Of a stretch of 64,000 nucleotides of DNA, positions 35,497 through 47,600 are shown in pieces; the stretch's first letter is position 1, and each line of letters opens with the position of its first letter. Made by a program: the position numbers and the translations under genes. This stretch comes from Globodera rostochiensis (Eukaryota > Nematoda > Chromadorea > Rhabditida > Heteroderidae). The notes beneath the pieces were generated by a model. It ran no database searches and was not told the DNA's origin. It saw only the letters and a list, made by a program, of their open reading frames with translations. Location of the stretch: assembly GCA_018350325.1 (NCBI GenBank), contig JAEVLN010000014.1:2072001-2136000 (forward strand), read 5' to 3'.

Positions 35497-36606
35497 TCAG
35501 AAAGCGACCCGTTTGGCTCTGAGCACCCAGCGTTTCTCCTTCTTGGTCGACTCCTTCTCCTCATTCTTCTCTTCCTTTTTGTCCTCTTGCTCTTCCTTCT
35601 TCTCTTCCGGTGTTGCGTCCTTCTCTGCCTTTTTCTCACCCTCCGCTGACGCCTCCTCTTTGCCCTCCTTCTTCTCCTCCTTCACTTCCGTCTTGGCCTC
35701 CTCATGCTTCTCGCCCGACGCTTCCTCTGCCTTCTTCTCTTCCGCTTCCCGTTTGTCCTTCTTCTCTTCCTCCTTCTCCTCTCCCTTCTTTTCTTCTTCC
35801 TTTTTCTCCTCTCCCTTCTTCTCTTCCTCCTTCTTCTCCTCTCCCTTCTTCTCTTCCTCCTTCTTCTCCTCTCCCTTCTTCTCTTCCTCCTTCTTCTCCT
35901 CTCCCTTCTTCTCTTCCTCCTTCTTCTCCTCTCCCTTCTTCTCTTCCTCCTTCTTCTCCTCTCCCTTCTTTTCTTCCTCCTTCTTCTCTTCTGCTTCCCG
36001 CTTGTCCTTCTTCTCTTCCTTCTTTTCTTCCTTGGTCTCCTCTTCTTTCTTCTCTTCCTTCTTTTCTTCCTTGGTTTCCTCTTCTTTCTTCTCTTCCTCC
36101 TTCTTCTCCTCGCCCTTCTTTTCTTCTGCTTCCGGTTTGTCCTTGTTCTCTCCTTCCTTCTTCTCTTCCTTCTTTTCTTCCGCTTCACGCTTCTCCTTCT
36201 TCTCTTCTTCCTTCTTCTCTTCCTCCTTCTTGACTTCTTCTTTCTTTTCCTCTTCCTTTTTGGCTTCTTCCTTGGCCTCCTTCTTCTCCGACTCCTTTTC
36301 GGTCTTCGTTTCCTCCTTGTCTGTCTTCTTTTCCTCCTCTTTGTCTTCGTGCTTCTCCTCCTTTTTGTCGTCCGCTTCCGTCTTCTCTCCTCCGTTCTCT
36401 TCCTTCTTTGTCTCCCTCGATTCGATCTTCTTCTCTTCCTTGGCTGCCGAGGAACTGTCCTGTAAAATGGAGAATTCAAATTAAAAATTCTAAAATTTGA
36501 TTGTAAAACCGACCGAAGCGGCTGCGGACTCTGTCTTTTCGGCAGAGTTGGCCAAGGCCAAGGCGATGAAGGCGCAGGCGATCAGAATGATGGCGAAAGT
36601 GCGCAT
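35497..36606 (-). CDS. Secreted Lys/Glu repeat protein
   Basis: Two exons (36514-36606 and 35497-36459) give 351 residues. The first encodes a clear signal peptide (MRTFAIILIACAFIALALA). The rest is almost wholly Lys and Glu, including about seven perfect or near-perfect copies of a 30-base, 10-residue unit (EEKKEEEKKG) at roughly 35771-35985. Less regular repeats with Ala, Asp and Thr surround them. The C-terminus is different and basic (RWVLRAKRVAF). I do not recognise an orthologue. Such highly charged secreted repeat proteins occur in nematodes, some produced in glands, but a role as an effector would be speculation. Opposite-strand Ser/Phe/Leu-rich ORFs here are shadows. Confidence 0.75.
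35771..35985 (-). repeat. Coding minisatellite, 30-base unit
   Basis: About seven tandem copies of cttcttctcctctcccttcttctcttcctc (read on the plus strand in phase) encode the EEKKEEEKKG repeats. Copies are nearly identical, so they have been homogenised recently. Confidence 0.9.
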
Positions 36607-38647
36607 TTTGGAGCTGAACAAAGAAGTGATTAGCACGGTGGCCATTGAGTAACGAGCGCGTTTCATAGGTTTATATATGGCGAGCGGAATCGGGGGAGGC
36701 GGGGGGGGGGGAGGGGTTCCTTGGTTGGTTGGTTTTGGGAGGGCGGGGGCAATTATGGGAGGAGAAGAAGATTCTATGGAGGGGGGGGGGGGGGGTTCTG
36801 CTTTGGGAGAGTCTCTCACCCCCCCCCCCCCCATTCCCTTCCCTAAACTAAGCGATATCAGAGCCATGGACATCTCAGATCTTTGGAGATTATTGGAAGT
36901 GATTGCACATCATTAGGGGAGTATAATTAGCATGAAAGGAGGACGGGAGGGAGGAAATAGGAATGAATGGCTATTTGGGGGAGGGAATGGATGTTGAAAA
37001 AGTGGTGGGGTGGAGGGGCTGTGTAGGGTGAACTATTTATTCTATTCTGGGAAAGGCCAAGGACAAACTGCGCCTAGCGGGAAGAGCGGGCGATTTGTGT
37101 GATGGGCAGAAGGACGGGGGGGGGGGGGGTTGGGGGAGGGCGTCGCGGTGATGGTCCGATGGCTATCCCTGGAGGGCGTCGGAGATGAATCAGCCATTCG
37201 TCCCCTCTCCTTCCCCCCCCTACGGGGATGAATAGCCACAGTCACAGGGATGAATAGCCACAGCCATTCGTCGCCTCTCATTCCCCCCGCGGGGATGAAT
37301 AGCCACAGCCATTCGTCCCCTCTCTTATCCCCCTGCTCCCCTCCCATTCGATTGCTGCCCGACTGACTGTGCTGACGACCCCCGACCCTTTAAAAGGGAC
37401 GGACGTGGGGGAGGGACTGCGATGTCTCCTCCCCCCCCCCTCCGATGTTTTTTTGGTCAGTCACCGCCCCCTCCCCCCCCCCTGCCCATCTGATGCAATG
37501 TCTTTGTGCTGGTCATCGCCCCGGGCAACCTTCCCGTCAACCATCCATCATTCTGCCCCATTTTTTCTTCAGTGAAGAAGCGACAACATCGTAACAAAAT
37601 TTTTGTGAAAATATGCCCTCCTTTGACTAATCACAATAAATGGGCGAAACGCAGTAACTCAAAAAGCTTACACGGGCGTACATATGAGGGGGGGAGGGGG
37701 AGGGGGGCAGTGATTGAAGATGCACAAATTGACGGGGTCGTCGTTGTTCGGGCAATGCTTATTAAAGCAGTTTGCTGTTTTTGCTGACGGTTTGTGTAAA
37801 CGATGTGCGGGGTGGGGAGGGGGAGGGGGAAGAGCAAAGGCTTCTTCTTTCTGGAACTGCTGTTGAATGGATGATGGATGGGCGGGGGGGGGGAGGGATG
37901 GCCCAGCCACACGCTCCCCTCAAAAAGTGGGGATGGGACGGACTGACACGGACCCGGACGACCCCTGCAAAAACAGGAATCAAATAAAGAATGCCCGGGA
38001 GGTCGAGAATCGCCTTAGGCGACGTCGAGAAAAAGCAGAGGTGGTCGACCCGGCGACCTTTTGCTTTTCATCGTTGTAAACTCATCGAGAAATAAACATC
38101 ATAAAGAAAGAGAGGGGAGGGGGGAGAAAAATGGGGGAGTAAAAATCGCAAAGATTTAACAAAAAATAGGGAGAACCAGTAGGGAGGGAGGGGGGGGGGG
38201 GAAGCTTGGAAGACAAAGTCACACCGACAAACGGGCCGATCAGCGCAGGAGCAGCAGATTAGATCAGCAGCGGCAAATTGTCCATCAGCCGCCGAATGTT
38301 GCGTTTTTCCTTTTCCAAAAGTTGGGCTTAATCGCTGTTCTCCCCCCCCCCCCAATCAACAAATCGCTTTTACACATCATTCATTCATTAAGCCCCTTGT
38401 CAATTCTCCTAATCATCACAACCAAAAGAGGAAAATTGACTTTGAAATTGAGCGTTGATCACTCACAGAACTAATCCCCCACCTCCACACGCCCATAGTG
38501 ACTTTTGCATTTGTTTTATTCTTTCCTTTCTCAGTAAAATACGAAAGTGAAGTGATTAGAAGAAAAGTGATTAGCCCGTTGATCATCTCGAGGCAGAATT
38601 GGCGAACACTGATCGGTCGGTCGGTCAATCGGTCGTTGATCGATTGA
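36607..38647. other. Intergenic with G/C runs and a short tandem repeat
   Basis: No conserved gene is visible. The stretch holds G runs at about 36699-36711, 36781-36795 and 37117-37130. A diverged repeat around gatgaatagccacagccattcg spans 37180-37322, and a TGATC-rich block occupies about 38455-38645 near the contactin stop. Confidence 0.45.
37180..37322. repeat. Short diverged tandem repeat
   Basis: Four copies of a motif around gatgaatagccacagccattcgtc with variable C-rich spacers. Confidence 0.75.
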
Positions 38648-41600
38648 TCATCGCCAATGCCTGCGGCACAGTTTAATTAGAGACGCCATCGTCGTCAACA
38701 ATCGCAGCATCGCAAATGGCATCCTCCGCCGTCCTCTGCCGTCAGACGTCGCCCCGTTGCCCTCCATTGCCGTCACCAAATCCGGGTTCAGCTGATGTCT
38801 CGCACCAATTCGGACCGGGATGCGCTCGCTGAGCGGACCAATTCCACCGGAATTGAAGGCGGCGATCTGACGAGAAAATGCAATAATTTTGGATTGAGTG
38901 ATTTGACAGACAATCGCCGAGAGCGATTAAGCCATTAGGTCGGTCACCTAAATAATCACTTCGGAGATTGCTAATTGCGTTCTTTTTTAGTTTAATTGGG
39001 GTGTCGTTAAACAACACATTAACTGTTAAACACCTGAATGGTGTAGAAAAACATTGGTCGGAGGCCGTCAACCCTCGCTGACGGCTTTTCCGGGTCGTTC
39101 AACTCCGCTTCCGTCAGCCTCAGAAGAATGGGCTGTTCGGCCGTCTCGGAAACATACACAAAAAGCTGAACATTGACATCATTAAAAGCAAACAATTAAA
39201 GAACATTACCTTGTACCCTCTGTCCCAAGATCGGTCGTCCGCCGTTGGTGATCCGTTGGGCGCTGAATGAACTGCTAGCCCTTCTGCTGTCAGTTTCAGT
39301 TCGACGGACTTCCAGTCGACCAACACCGCATAAGTTCCGTTACCCCAAAATTAGCAAAAGTCCGCGTCGTCCGTTGATGGCCATTCCCTACCGACTCTCT
39401 GACCCTGACGAAACTGATCTCGGGTCTCCCCTCAGGCGCCCTCTCCTTGGTCCATCCCCGAACTTCCACCGCACGAATTGGCCCCATCCGGCCGTATTGG
39501 TCGAAGGCAACCACCCGACATTCGTACTCCCGCAGGGGCCGAAGAGAGTGGACCAGCCATTGGGTGTACTCCGACGGCACCGATTGGTGGGGCGGAGAAT
39601 GTTCATCGACGGGTCTTTGATGGTCGGTCGAATTTTGTCTGAAGAATGTTCGAAAGAGTTAAAGCGCCTCCCAACACAAAGCATAAGAACCTGCCCTCCT
39701 TGCCGACCTCCTCGCACATTATCTGAACTTCCTCTGCATTTCCATCAGTTCGATTCACTTACTTTTGCACCGATGGCATTTTCGCATGGGTCCACATTTT
39801 GCCAACTCCAACTCAGGTTCAAATGCGTCGCGTTCACACTGTCCATGCGCAGATCGGTCGCGTATCTTTGGGGTTCTGAAATAAAAGAAATTCAAGTTGT
39901 ACTTTCATTTGCGGGTACCTTACCGGTTCGGCCCCTTAACCCTCCGACTTGCCTTTGGCCGATGCCCGAATCACCGTGTTGGTTCTCTCTGTGCCGGGGC
40001 CACGTTCGTTCTCCGGCCTCACCCCAACCTCCAAAAGAGCGCAATTCGTTTGTTCCTGCGCCGCTGGCGTCGACAGACCAATGAGCAGTCGCGGCTCCGT
40101 GACCATCCGACTGTGCCATGACGTCAAAGTGCTCCAAGTGACGTTGTAGCGGAGGTTGGGGGCCGATTGGTGCGTCTGAGGGATTTGTACACTTACAAAT
40201 TGGGGGTGGGGGGGGAGGACCTTCTCGACGGGGTCCCATTCCAACAAAAGACGGGAGTCGTCCAACATTCGGAACCGAATGTTCTGAACCGCCTCCCCGG
40301 GCACCGACTGATCAGTTTTGACCCATTTTGAAGTGGAAATCGCACGGGCCCCTTCAACAGTTGGCCTGAGTCGGAACTGAATAATTTTGAATTTATGCAA
40401 ATTGTGAAACCATACGACGCACGCACCTGATAGCGTTGGTTGGGTTCCAAGCCGTCCATGTGGAACTTTCCAACCCAATCTGTGCCCCCCGGCACGCGCA
40501 CTTCCTTCAAAACACTCCACGTGCGCACGCTTTTCGTCCGCAGTTCCAATTCGAAGGTTTGGCCTCCGAACGCGGCCTAAACCAATTCTTAGTCAAAATT
40601 AATCATTCGTTGCCGGAGTTAATTGCCATTGTTTCCAAAATGATTCTCAAATTGTGTCTAATTGCCCTATTTGCCTATGCCAATTCGACTTCGAATGCCG
40701 TCAATAGCTCTAACACAAAATTAGCATTGGGAACCAATTCCGATGCGGGCACTTTGTCTTCGTGAAATCGCCGCCACTTTGGAGAGTTTTGCCCTCCATT
40801 TGGGGCATTGTGCAATATTCGCCAGCTGAGCGTCGCGTCCGACGTGCCGACCTCCACGACGGACAGCACCAGCGAAGCAAATGCCAGGGACGGCGGACGC
40901 AACTCGGTGGTGGCACCGCCAAACAGCGAATGGCACGAGAATCTGCCCACGTGCCCTGGGCAATTTGACAAAAAGTAAATGTCTCAATAATCGTAATTAA
41001 ACTTTATTTATCGTATTTATCGTATTTGTTTTTTTTTGGTTTTTAAACCTTTGGCAAAGTGTTCGTCCACTTCCAATTCGCTCCTCTGGCGGACCCAAAT
41101 TGCCCTATCTTTTTCCATCCGTTCGTCATCTTGCCGAATTCTAATCATTTCGGACCCGCTAAGGCTTCGAATCGGTCGATCATTGAATTGCCAGTCGAAC
41201 AGCCCCTCAGGGCACTCCTCCGCCGACGCACAACGAAATTCAACTTCACATGCGAACTTTTGATTGGCATTGCTCCAATCGCTATTTTCAGCAAAGACCG
41301 ACACGTGGGGCTTTTCTGTTTTATAAATTTGGATGTTTTAGGGGTCCATTTTTGGTTGGACTAGTGATTAGCGCACTCACCGATCACCTCCACCTTTACG
41401 GCAGCCTTTGCGATGCCCAAATTGTTAACGGCCTCGCATTCGTACTCTCCCGAATCGTCCATTTGGACATTACGCAAGTTCAACACGGCGATTTCCCTCC
41501 CGGACAACTTCTGATCCCGATCACTTCTGATCTGTTGTCCCTTTTCCGTGTCCCCCCTTTTGGTCCATCGCCCTTTGCCCGGCGGGCTGGATTGGAATAG

Positions 41601-44600
41601 ACATGGCAACGACAGAACGGCCCCTTTGGCGATTGAAAGGCGCGAGGGTATCACATTTGAATGGAAGCGGGGAGAAAGGGTGGCTACGACGAGCAGAGCG
41701 GAGGAGGAGACGGAGCCGACATCGTCGGAGGCCATGCACTGTATCAGACCGGCATCGGAAGATCGTACGTCCAGAATGGACAACTCCCGCCCTTCACCAG
41801 ACAATTTGAACCTTCGACGATCGGCTTCGTTCAGCAACAGCGGCACTAAGGGCACTCCGTCGTGGAACCATTCCACCAGAGACTCCATCCCGGCCCCGTC
41901 GGCAATCGGACATTGAAAAGTGGTAGAATGCCCTAAAGACAATTTACTAAGCTTAAAAGATTAGTTAACTCAAGAATATTGTTTCTTCTCAATTTTAACC
42001 AGCTTATCTATTAGTTATCTGTGTCTATCGTAATACCGGGGGCGACCATTCGACTAGTGAGAGGTCGAAGAAGCGCCGGAGGGGCTGAATAAGAATTATG
42101 AGAGGATCAGGGGGAATATCCCCCCGGGAGAGACTGTGAATTGTCAGTCGAATCTCGGCACTGCTCAGGCCCAGTCTGTTCTGTACCGAACATCGATAGC
42201 GACTTGAATCGCCCATTTCGGCACTGTCTAGGCGAAGAATACGTCCAAAATTAAGCAAACGATGGCGCCCAGAGGGCAATGGCTGCCCATCGGCACGCGA
42301 CCATTGGTAAGTCGGCACGGGACTGAACGGGACGGGTTTAGATTGGTAGATTAGTACCCAACTTTAAACAATTATCGGTTAATTAAAATGAGAAAATATT
42401 CCAAAAAAGTAGAGAACGTACAATCCGTAGGCAAAGCATTCCAAGAACACGCTGTCCCCGCGGGTTGGCACTTCGGGGAATATTTGGGGCTGAAATTCGT
42501 CAATTCGGGGGGCGAAGGCGTGCGGGTGGTGGTGGGGGCCTTTGCCGCGGGCGGCCTTCAAATTCGGTGCGATATGGCCGAGGGGCAAGAGCAGACGGAA
42601 AAAAGGGCCGAGTTGGGCCGATTGGGTGGCGGGAAGTGACAAAGTGCACGCGTAACTGCAAAAAGTGATTGGATCGGTAGAATTTGATAGGCACTGCCAA
42701 TCCTTTTTTGAGTTATGATTCAAAGCCATCTTTTGGTTCAAATTTTGCTTCTTCTCCCCTCTCTCTTCCGTGCAATTTGCCCTTGATCAGCTGCTGATCG
42801 GCTGATTTTGGGTGCCCTCACCTGTCCTCGTCCTCTCTCACATTGTACGAGAAGAACAAAGTGCCGTCCATCGAAATGAAAACCCGCGCAGAAACTTCTA
42901 CGAATTTCCCGTAGCTTCCGCCGCGCACCCACGAAAAGGCAAAAGACCCTGGAGAAGCAAATGAAAGTGGCCAAAAGCAGTTGTGCCTAATTTCGAATAT
43001 TGCCCAATCCAAAAAGTCTCTCCACCAAATAGTAAACCCCCCGAGGGTCGTTTCGACGCCCGACAATTTTTAATAAAATAATATTGTCTCACAACAAACC
43101 AATCGAAACAACTTTGGCACCAATCGAAAGCTTTATGGGTATATAAGCTATGCAAAAAAAGCTAAAACGTGGCGCCGATGTCCAATTTTTCCCCCAAATC
43201 CCCTCCCTTCCCCTCTTTTTTTGTTGTTGCAAAATTTATTTATTTATTCAAATTTCAAAATCTTAAAACATTAATGCGTCATTTGATTACTGTAATGTTT
43301 CGGTTTTTAGACATTTTTGTGTTGTGCAAGTGACGGTGGGTTGTGAACAGAATGCAAAAATGTGAGAAGAAAATGGTGGTGAAAAGGCGTGAATGGGAAG
43401 ACGTATACCGGTGAGTGCGAATACTGTAGTGAGTGTATTGAAAGAGTGAATTACTGTAATTGACCGGTTCGTTTGTTTTGTAAAGCGTTCAAAAGTGTGG
43501 ATAAACGTGCGCCAAAAGCACCAAAAGTGCGCGTGCCGTGAAGAAGGTGATCATTGGGAGTGCAGAGTGCGGAAATGCCATTCAAAGTGATCGGAGGTGA
43601 AAGTGATTTGATTTGATTAAGCTTACGGTTGGGTGGGCGGTAGGTACAGTAGTGTTATCTGGGTGAAAGTGTGTGCTGTGCGCGGATACGGTATTGATTG
43701 TGAGAGTCAGTGCAGAGAGTGCGAGTCAGAGACGGACAGAATGGGAAGGGACAGTACAGTAATCTGTGAGGATGATCTCGATCACTACGGTAGGTTGAAA
43801 ATGATCGGGATTTTGGCGATCGCTTCTTCAATGCCCGCTGGCTGTGTGTTATTCGTCGCAATGTCCGCGTCATTCAAACAGTTCGGCGTCTTTGCCCATT
43901 CGCTTCAAATTAGCAATTACATAAACATTACCCATACAGCCAAACCTCACAAAACTTTGGCTTTGTATGTTCCCGTCATTGTCTTCTTTCTCTGTCGACC
44001 GGTGAAAATGTGGCCTTTTGGTGATTTGTGCCGTTTGGTGATTTGTGCCGTTTGGTGATTTGTGCCGTTTGGTGATTTGTGCCGTTTGGTGTTTGGTGCT
44101 GTGGTGCACGTGCCATGCCGGAATAATTACCCAAGGAGAAATGGGATGGATGAGAAATGGCGAGTTGGGGGGGGGAGAGAGAGATCGTCCAGCGGAAGTC
44201 AATTTTGCAGTCACATTTCTGAACAATTGAGTTTGGGACAAAAAGTACACCGAAAGGCGTTAGGGGGGGGGAGGCAAATACGAATAGCATTGGGGGAGGG
44301 GGGGGAAATGGAATTGCGGCAATTTGGAGAATGGGCGCACTTTTTAAGGTGAGCGCCAAATACATAAACAAAGAGAGAAAAAAAGGAGAATTTGGGGAAG
44401 AGACGGACGGACGAAGTGCCCAAAGGACAGCCCCCGAGGCAATAGAGGAGAGGGGGGGGAATGCTGTTGGGAAGCGAAGCCGAAGTTGGGCGATGCGATT
44501 GCATTTGGGGGGGGGGAGGGGGGGGGGGTGGCTTTGATTATGAACCGGTTTGGGTGGAATGCGAAGGTTTTGTTCTTTCCAACAGGGAAATGGGGGGGGG

Positions 44601-47600
44601 GGTTGTGTAATCGGTCATTGGGCAGAATGAGGGGGGGGGGAGGGGGGCGACGAATGAATGGATGAGAATGGCAGGGGTGGTATGAACAATGAATGGTCGG
44701 ATGAACAAGGAAGTGATTGGAAGTGATTGGAAGGGAAGGGGAAACGGACGGATGCTAATAATGGGCGTTGGACGTTCATGAAGATCGGATGGATTCTAAA
44801 TGGTGACTAGCGAATGTGGGTGATGGAAGAATTGTCGGGAAAGGGACAGCCCCCCCCCCCCCAATCGCTTCTTATCGTTTTTCCGTCAAAAAGTATTTTC
44901 GACGAAAATTTGTCGTAAGTCGAAGGATTGACGAGGAATGAATAATGATGGTTTGGGTAATGGCTGATCTTCAGGCCGACGACAGGTGACTTTTGTCTGA
45001 GAGATTCGATTGAGTCAGCTGAACCCGTCGAGAATGCCCCCCCCCCAATTCGTCCAGTCCAATTCATGCGACGAATGCATTGAAAAGGTTGGAATAAAAC
45101 AGCCAGCAAAAGTGAAGACGAACTTTTAACGAATTTGGTCAAAAGAAGGACGATATTGGGGGAAAGTGCACTTTGAGAAATTAGAAAAATATCTTTGCAT
45201 TCGTCGAATGAATGGAATATAACCAACTCCCCCCCCCAATCCCCAATTTCGCAGATTGATGAAAACGGGTGGATGAAAGGGAGGAGGAAGCAACAGAAAA
45301 AGTCACTTCTCAATTTCGTGCTGCTGAATTTTTGACGAAATTGGGTTAATGGAAGGTGGAAGAGATTGGAAGAATGATGATGATGAGGGGGGGGGGGACG
45401 GGGGGGGGGGAGTCGGTCGGTCCGATTGATGGAAGTTGATTAGTGCAAATCTATTGGACTGTCTTTGTGCCCAATTGGGGGGGGGGAAGGGGGGGGGGGT
45501 TATCAACAAAATTAGAAGAAAACGACGTGAGAATTGCAGCAAGAAAGAGTAAATAAGTAAACCGCCCAATTAGCACAAATTGGCTTTCTTCGTCGGGAGA
45601 AAGCACTCATTTTGGGAATTGGTGGCTTAAGAATGGTGGCAAATTCCCGAAGGCATCTTACAATGGCCGACACACCCAAAAAGCGGCAAAGAAAAGAGTC
45701 GGTCGCTTATTTTTAAGAGCGGTAATTCTCTCGAGGCGTAAGGGCGTTTCTGAGACGAAAAATCCCCCGAGGGGCGGCAATTCATTCCATTCGCCCGCAA
45801 AATCATTTTGCCCGAAACAATGGGAATTGGATGACTGATGAAAACAGCAATTGTGAAAACAGCCTTTCCGCACATGAATTTGGGCGAGAATGAGTAACGA
45901 AGGTGGCGAGTGGAGAGGGGAGGGTGGAAGATGGATGGATTGGGGGAGGGGGTCTTCTTGGAGAGGGGGGGAGGGGGGGGGTCTTTTTGCGGGAGGGAGG
46001 GGGGGAGGGGGGGGGGTCTTTTGGGGGAGGGGAGGGGGTCTTCTTGGAGGAGGGGGGGAGGGGGGGGGTCTTTTTGGGGGAGGGAGGGGGTCTTCTTGGA
46101 GGAGGGGGGGAGGGGGGGGGGTCTTTTTGGGGGAGGGGAGGGGTCTTCTTGGAGGAGGGGGGGAGGGGGGGGGGTCTTTTTGGGGGAGGGGAGGGGGTCT
46201 CTTGGAGGAGGGGGGGAGGGGGGGGGGGGTCTTTTTGGGGGAGGGGAGGGGGTCTTCTGGAGGAGGGGGGGAGGGGGGGGGGTCTTTTTGGGGGAGGGGA
46301 GGGGGTCTTCTTGGAGGGGGGGGGAGGGGGGGGGTCTTTTTGGGGGAGGGGAGGGGGTCTTCTTGTAGGAGGGGGGAGGGGGGGGGTCTTTTTGGGGGAG
46401 GGGAGGGGGTCTTCTTGGAGGAGGGGGGGAGGGGGGTCTTTTTGGGGGAGGAGAGGGGGTCTTCTTGGAGGAGGGCGGGGGGGGGGGTCTTTTTGGGGAG
46501 GGGAGGGGGTCTTTTCTTTTTTTGGGGGGGGGTCCTTTGGGGGGGGGAGGAGGGCGGGGGGGGGGTCTTCTTGGAGGAGGGGGGGGAGGGGAGGGGGGTC
46601 TTTTTTGGGGGGGGGGAGGAGGGGCGGGGGGGGGGTCTTCTTGGAGGAGGGGGGGGGGAGGGGAGGGGGGTTTTTTGGGGGGGGGGGGGGAGGAGGGGGG
46701 GGTCCTTTGGGGGGGGGGGGGGTCCTTTGGGGGGACATACTTTTGGACGATTTGTACTTTTCTGCTGATTCATTCCGGCAGTTGGAAGATGGAAAATAAC
46801 TTTCCTTTCGGGCGGGGCGTCGAAGAGGAATGAATTCCTCGCGGATGGATAAAATAGGGGACGGATGAGAAGAGACAAATTTAATTTGTCAGGAAGTGAA
46901 GTGCCGCGGGGGAGGGGGGGGGGGAATATTCCCCGAGGGAAAGTGCCGGCGATGGATGTGCCATAACAATTGTTGACCAAATAAACGAAGGCAATGCCAA
47001 AAAAATGGCAATTTGTGTGTAAAACATAAATTTGGTGTTTTGTGCGTGCAAATGATGGCGGCGCGTCGTTTCAGCGCCCTTTTTTTCTTTTTTAAGAAAG
47101 TTAAAAAAGTTATAGCGCCTAAAACATGTGAAAATCGTCGTCTAACGCTTTTTATATATTTAACATTAACAGACAAATTGCTTTCGAATGGCACGAAATT
47201 GTTTGATTTGGTCAATTACAGGCTAATAGCCCATTCAATTCATCAATAACACAACAACGGAATGCCCGCTTCAACCCTTCTTGGCCTTCTTGGGGCAACA
47301 AAAGCACCGCGTGCCGCCCCAGTGGGGGGGGGGGGGGGAGGCACTTTGAACTTCCCGAATTGTGTTTAATCGCTTTTTGAACCCAACCCAACCCAAACCC
47401 AACCAAATCCAACTACCCAATCCAACCCAACCCCTAAACCCAACCCCCAACCCCCTAGCCCCCTAGCCCCCTAGCCCCCTAGCCCAACCCAACCAAATCC
47501 AACCCAACCAACTTGGGTAGTGCGTCGGCGCATTGCACTCCAACTTCGTGCCGCCGGCTCTTCGTCCGTGCGTCATCAGCGGATAAGCATCAAGCCTCAA

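Larger units (their letters stand above)
42970..47510 (-). other. Large repeat-filled intron of the contactin gene
   Basis: The Ig domain beginning GGTKLECNAP (about 47600) is completed only at about 42960, so the DNA between is intronic. It holds several tandem repeats and many G runs. No nested gene is recognised in it. All other introns of this gene are far shorter. Confidence 0.6.

Noticed and set aside
35387..36484. 365-residue Ser/Phe-rich plus-strand ORF
   Set aside because: Reverse-strand shadow of the Lys/Glu repeat gene, which has a signal peptide, intron and stop on the minus strand.
45658..46980. 440-residue Pro-rich ORF and opposite Gly-rich ORFs
   Set aside because: Entirely explained by the purine-rich minisatellite in the contactin intron.
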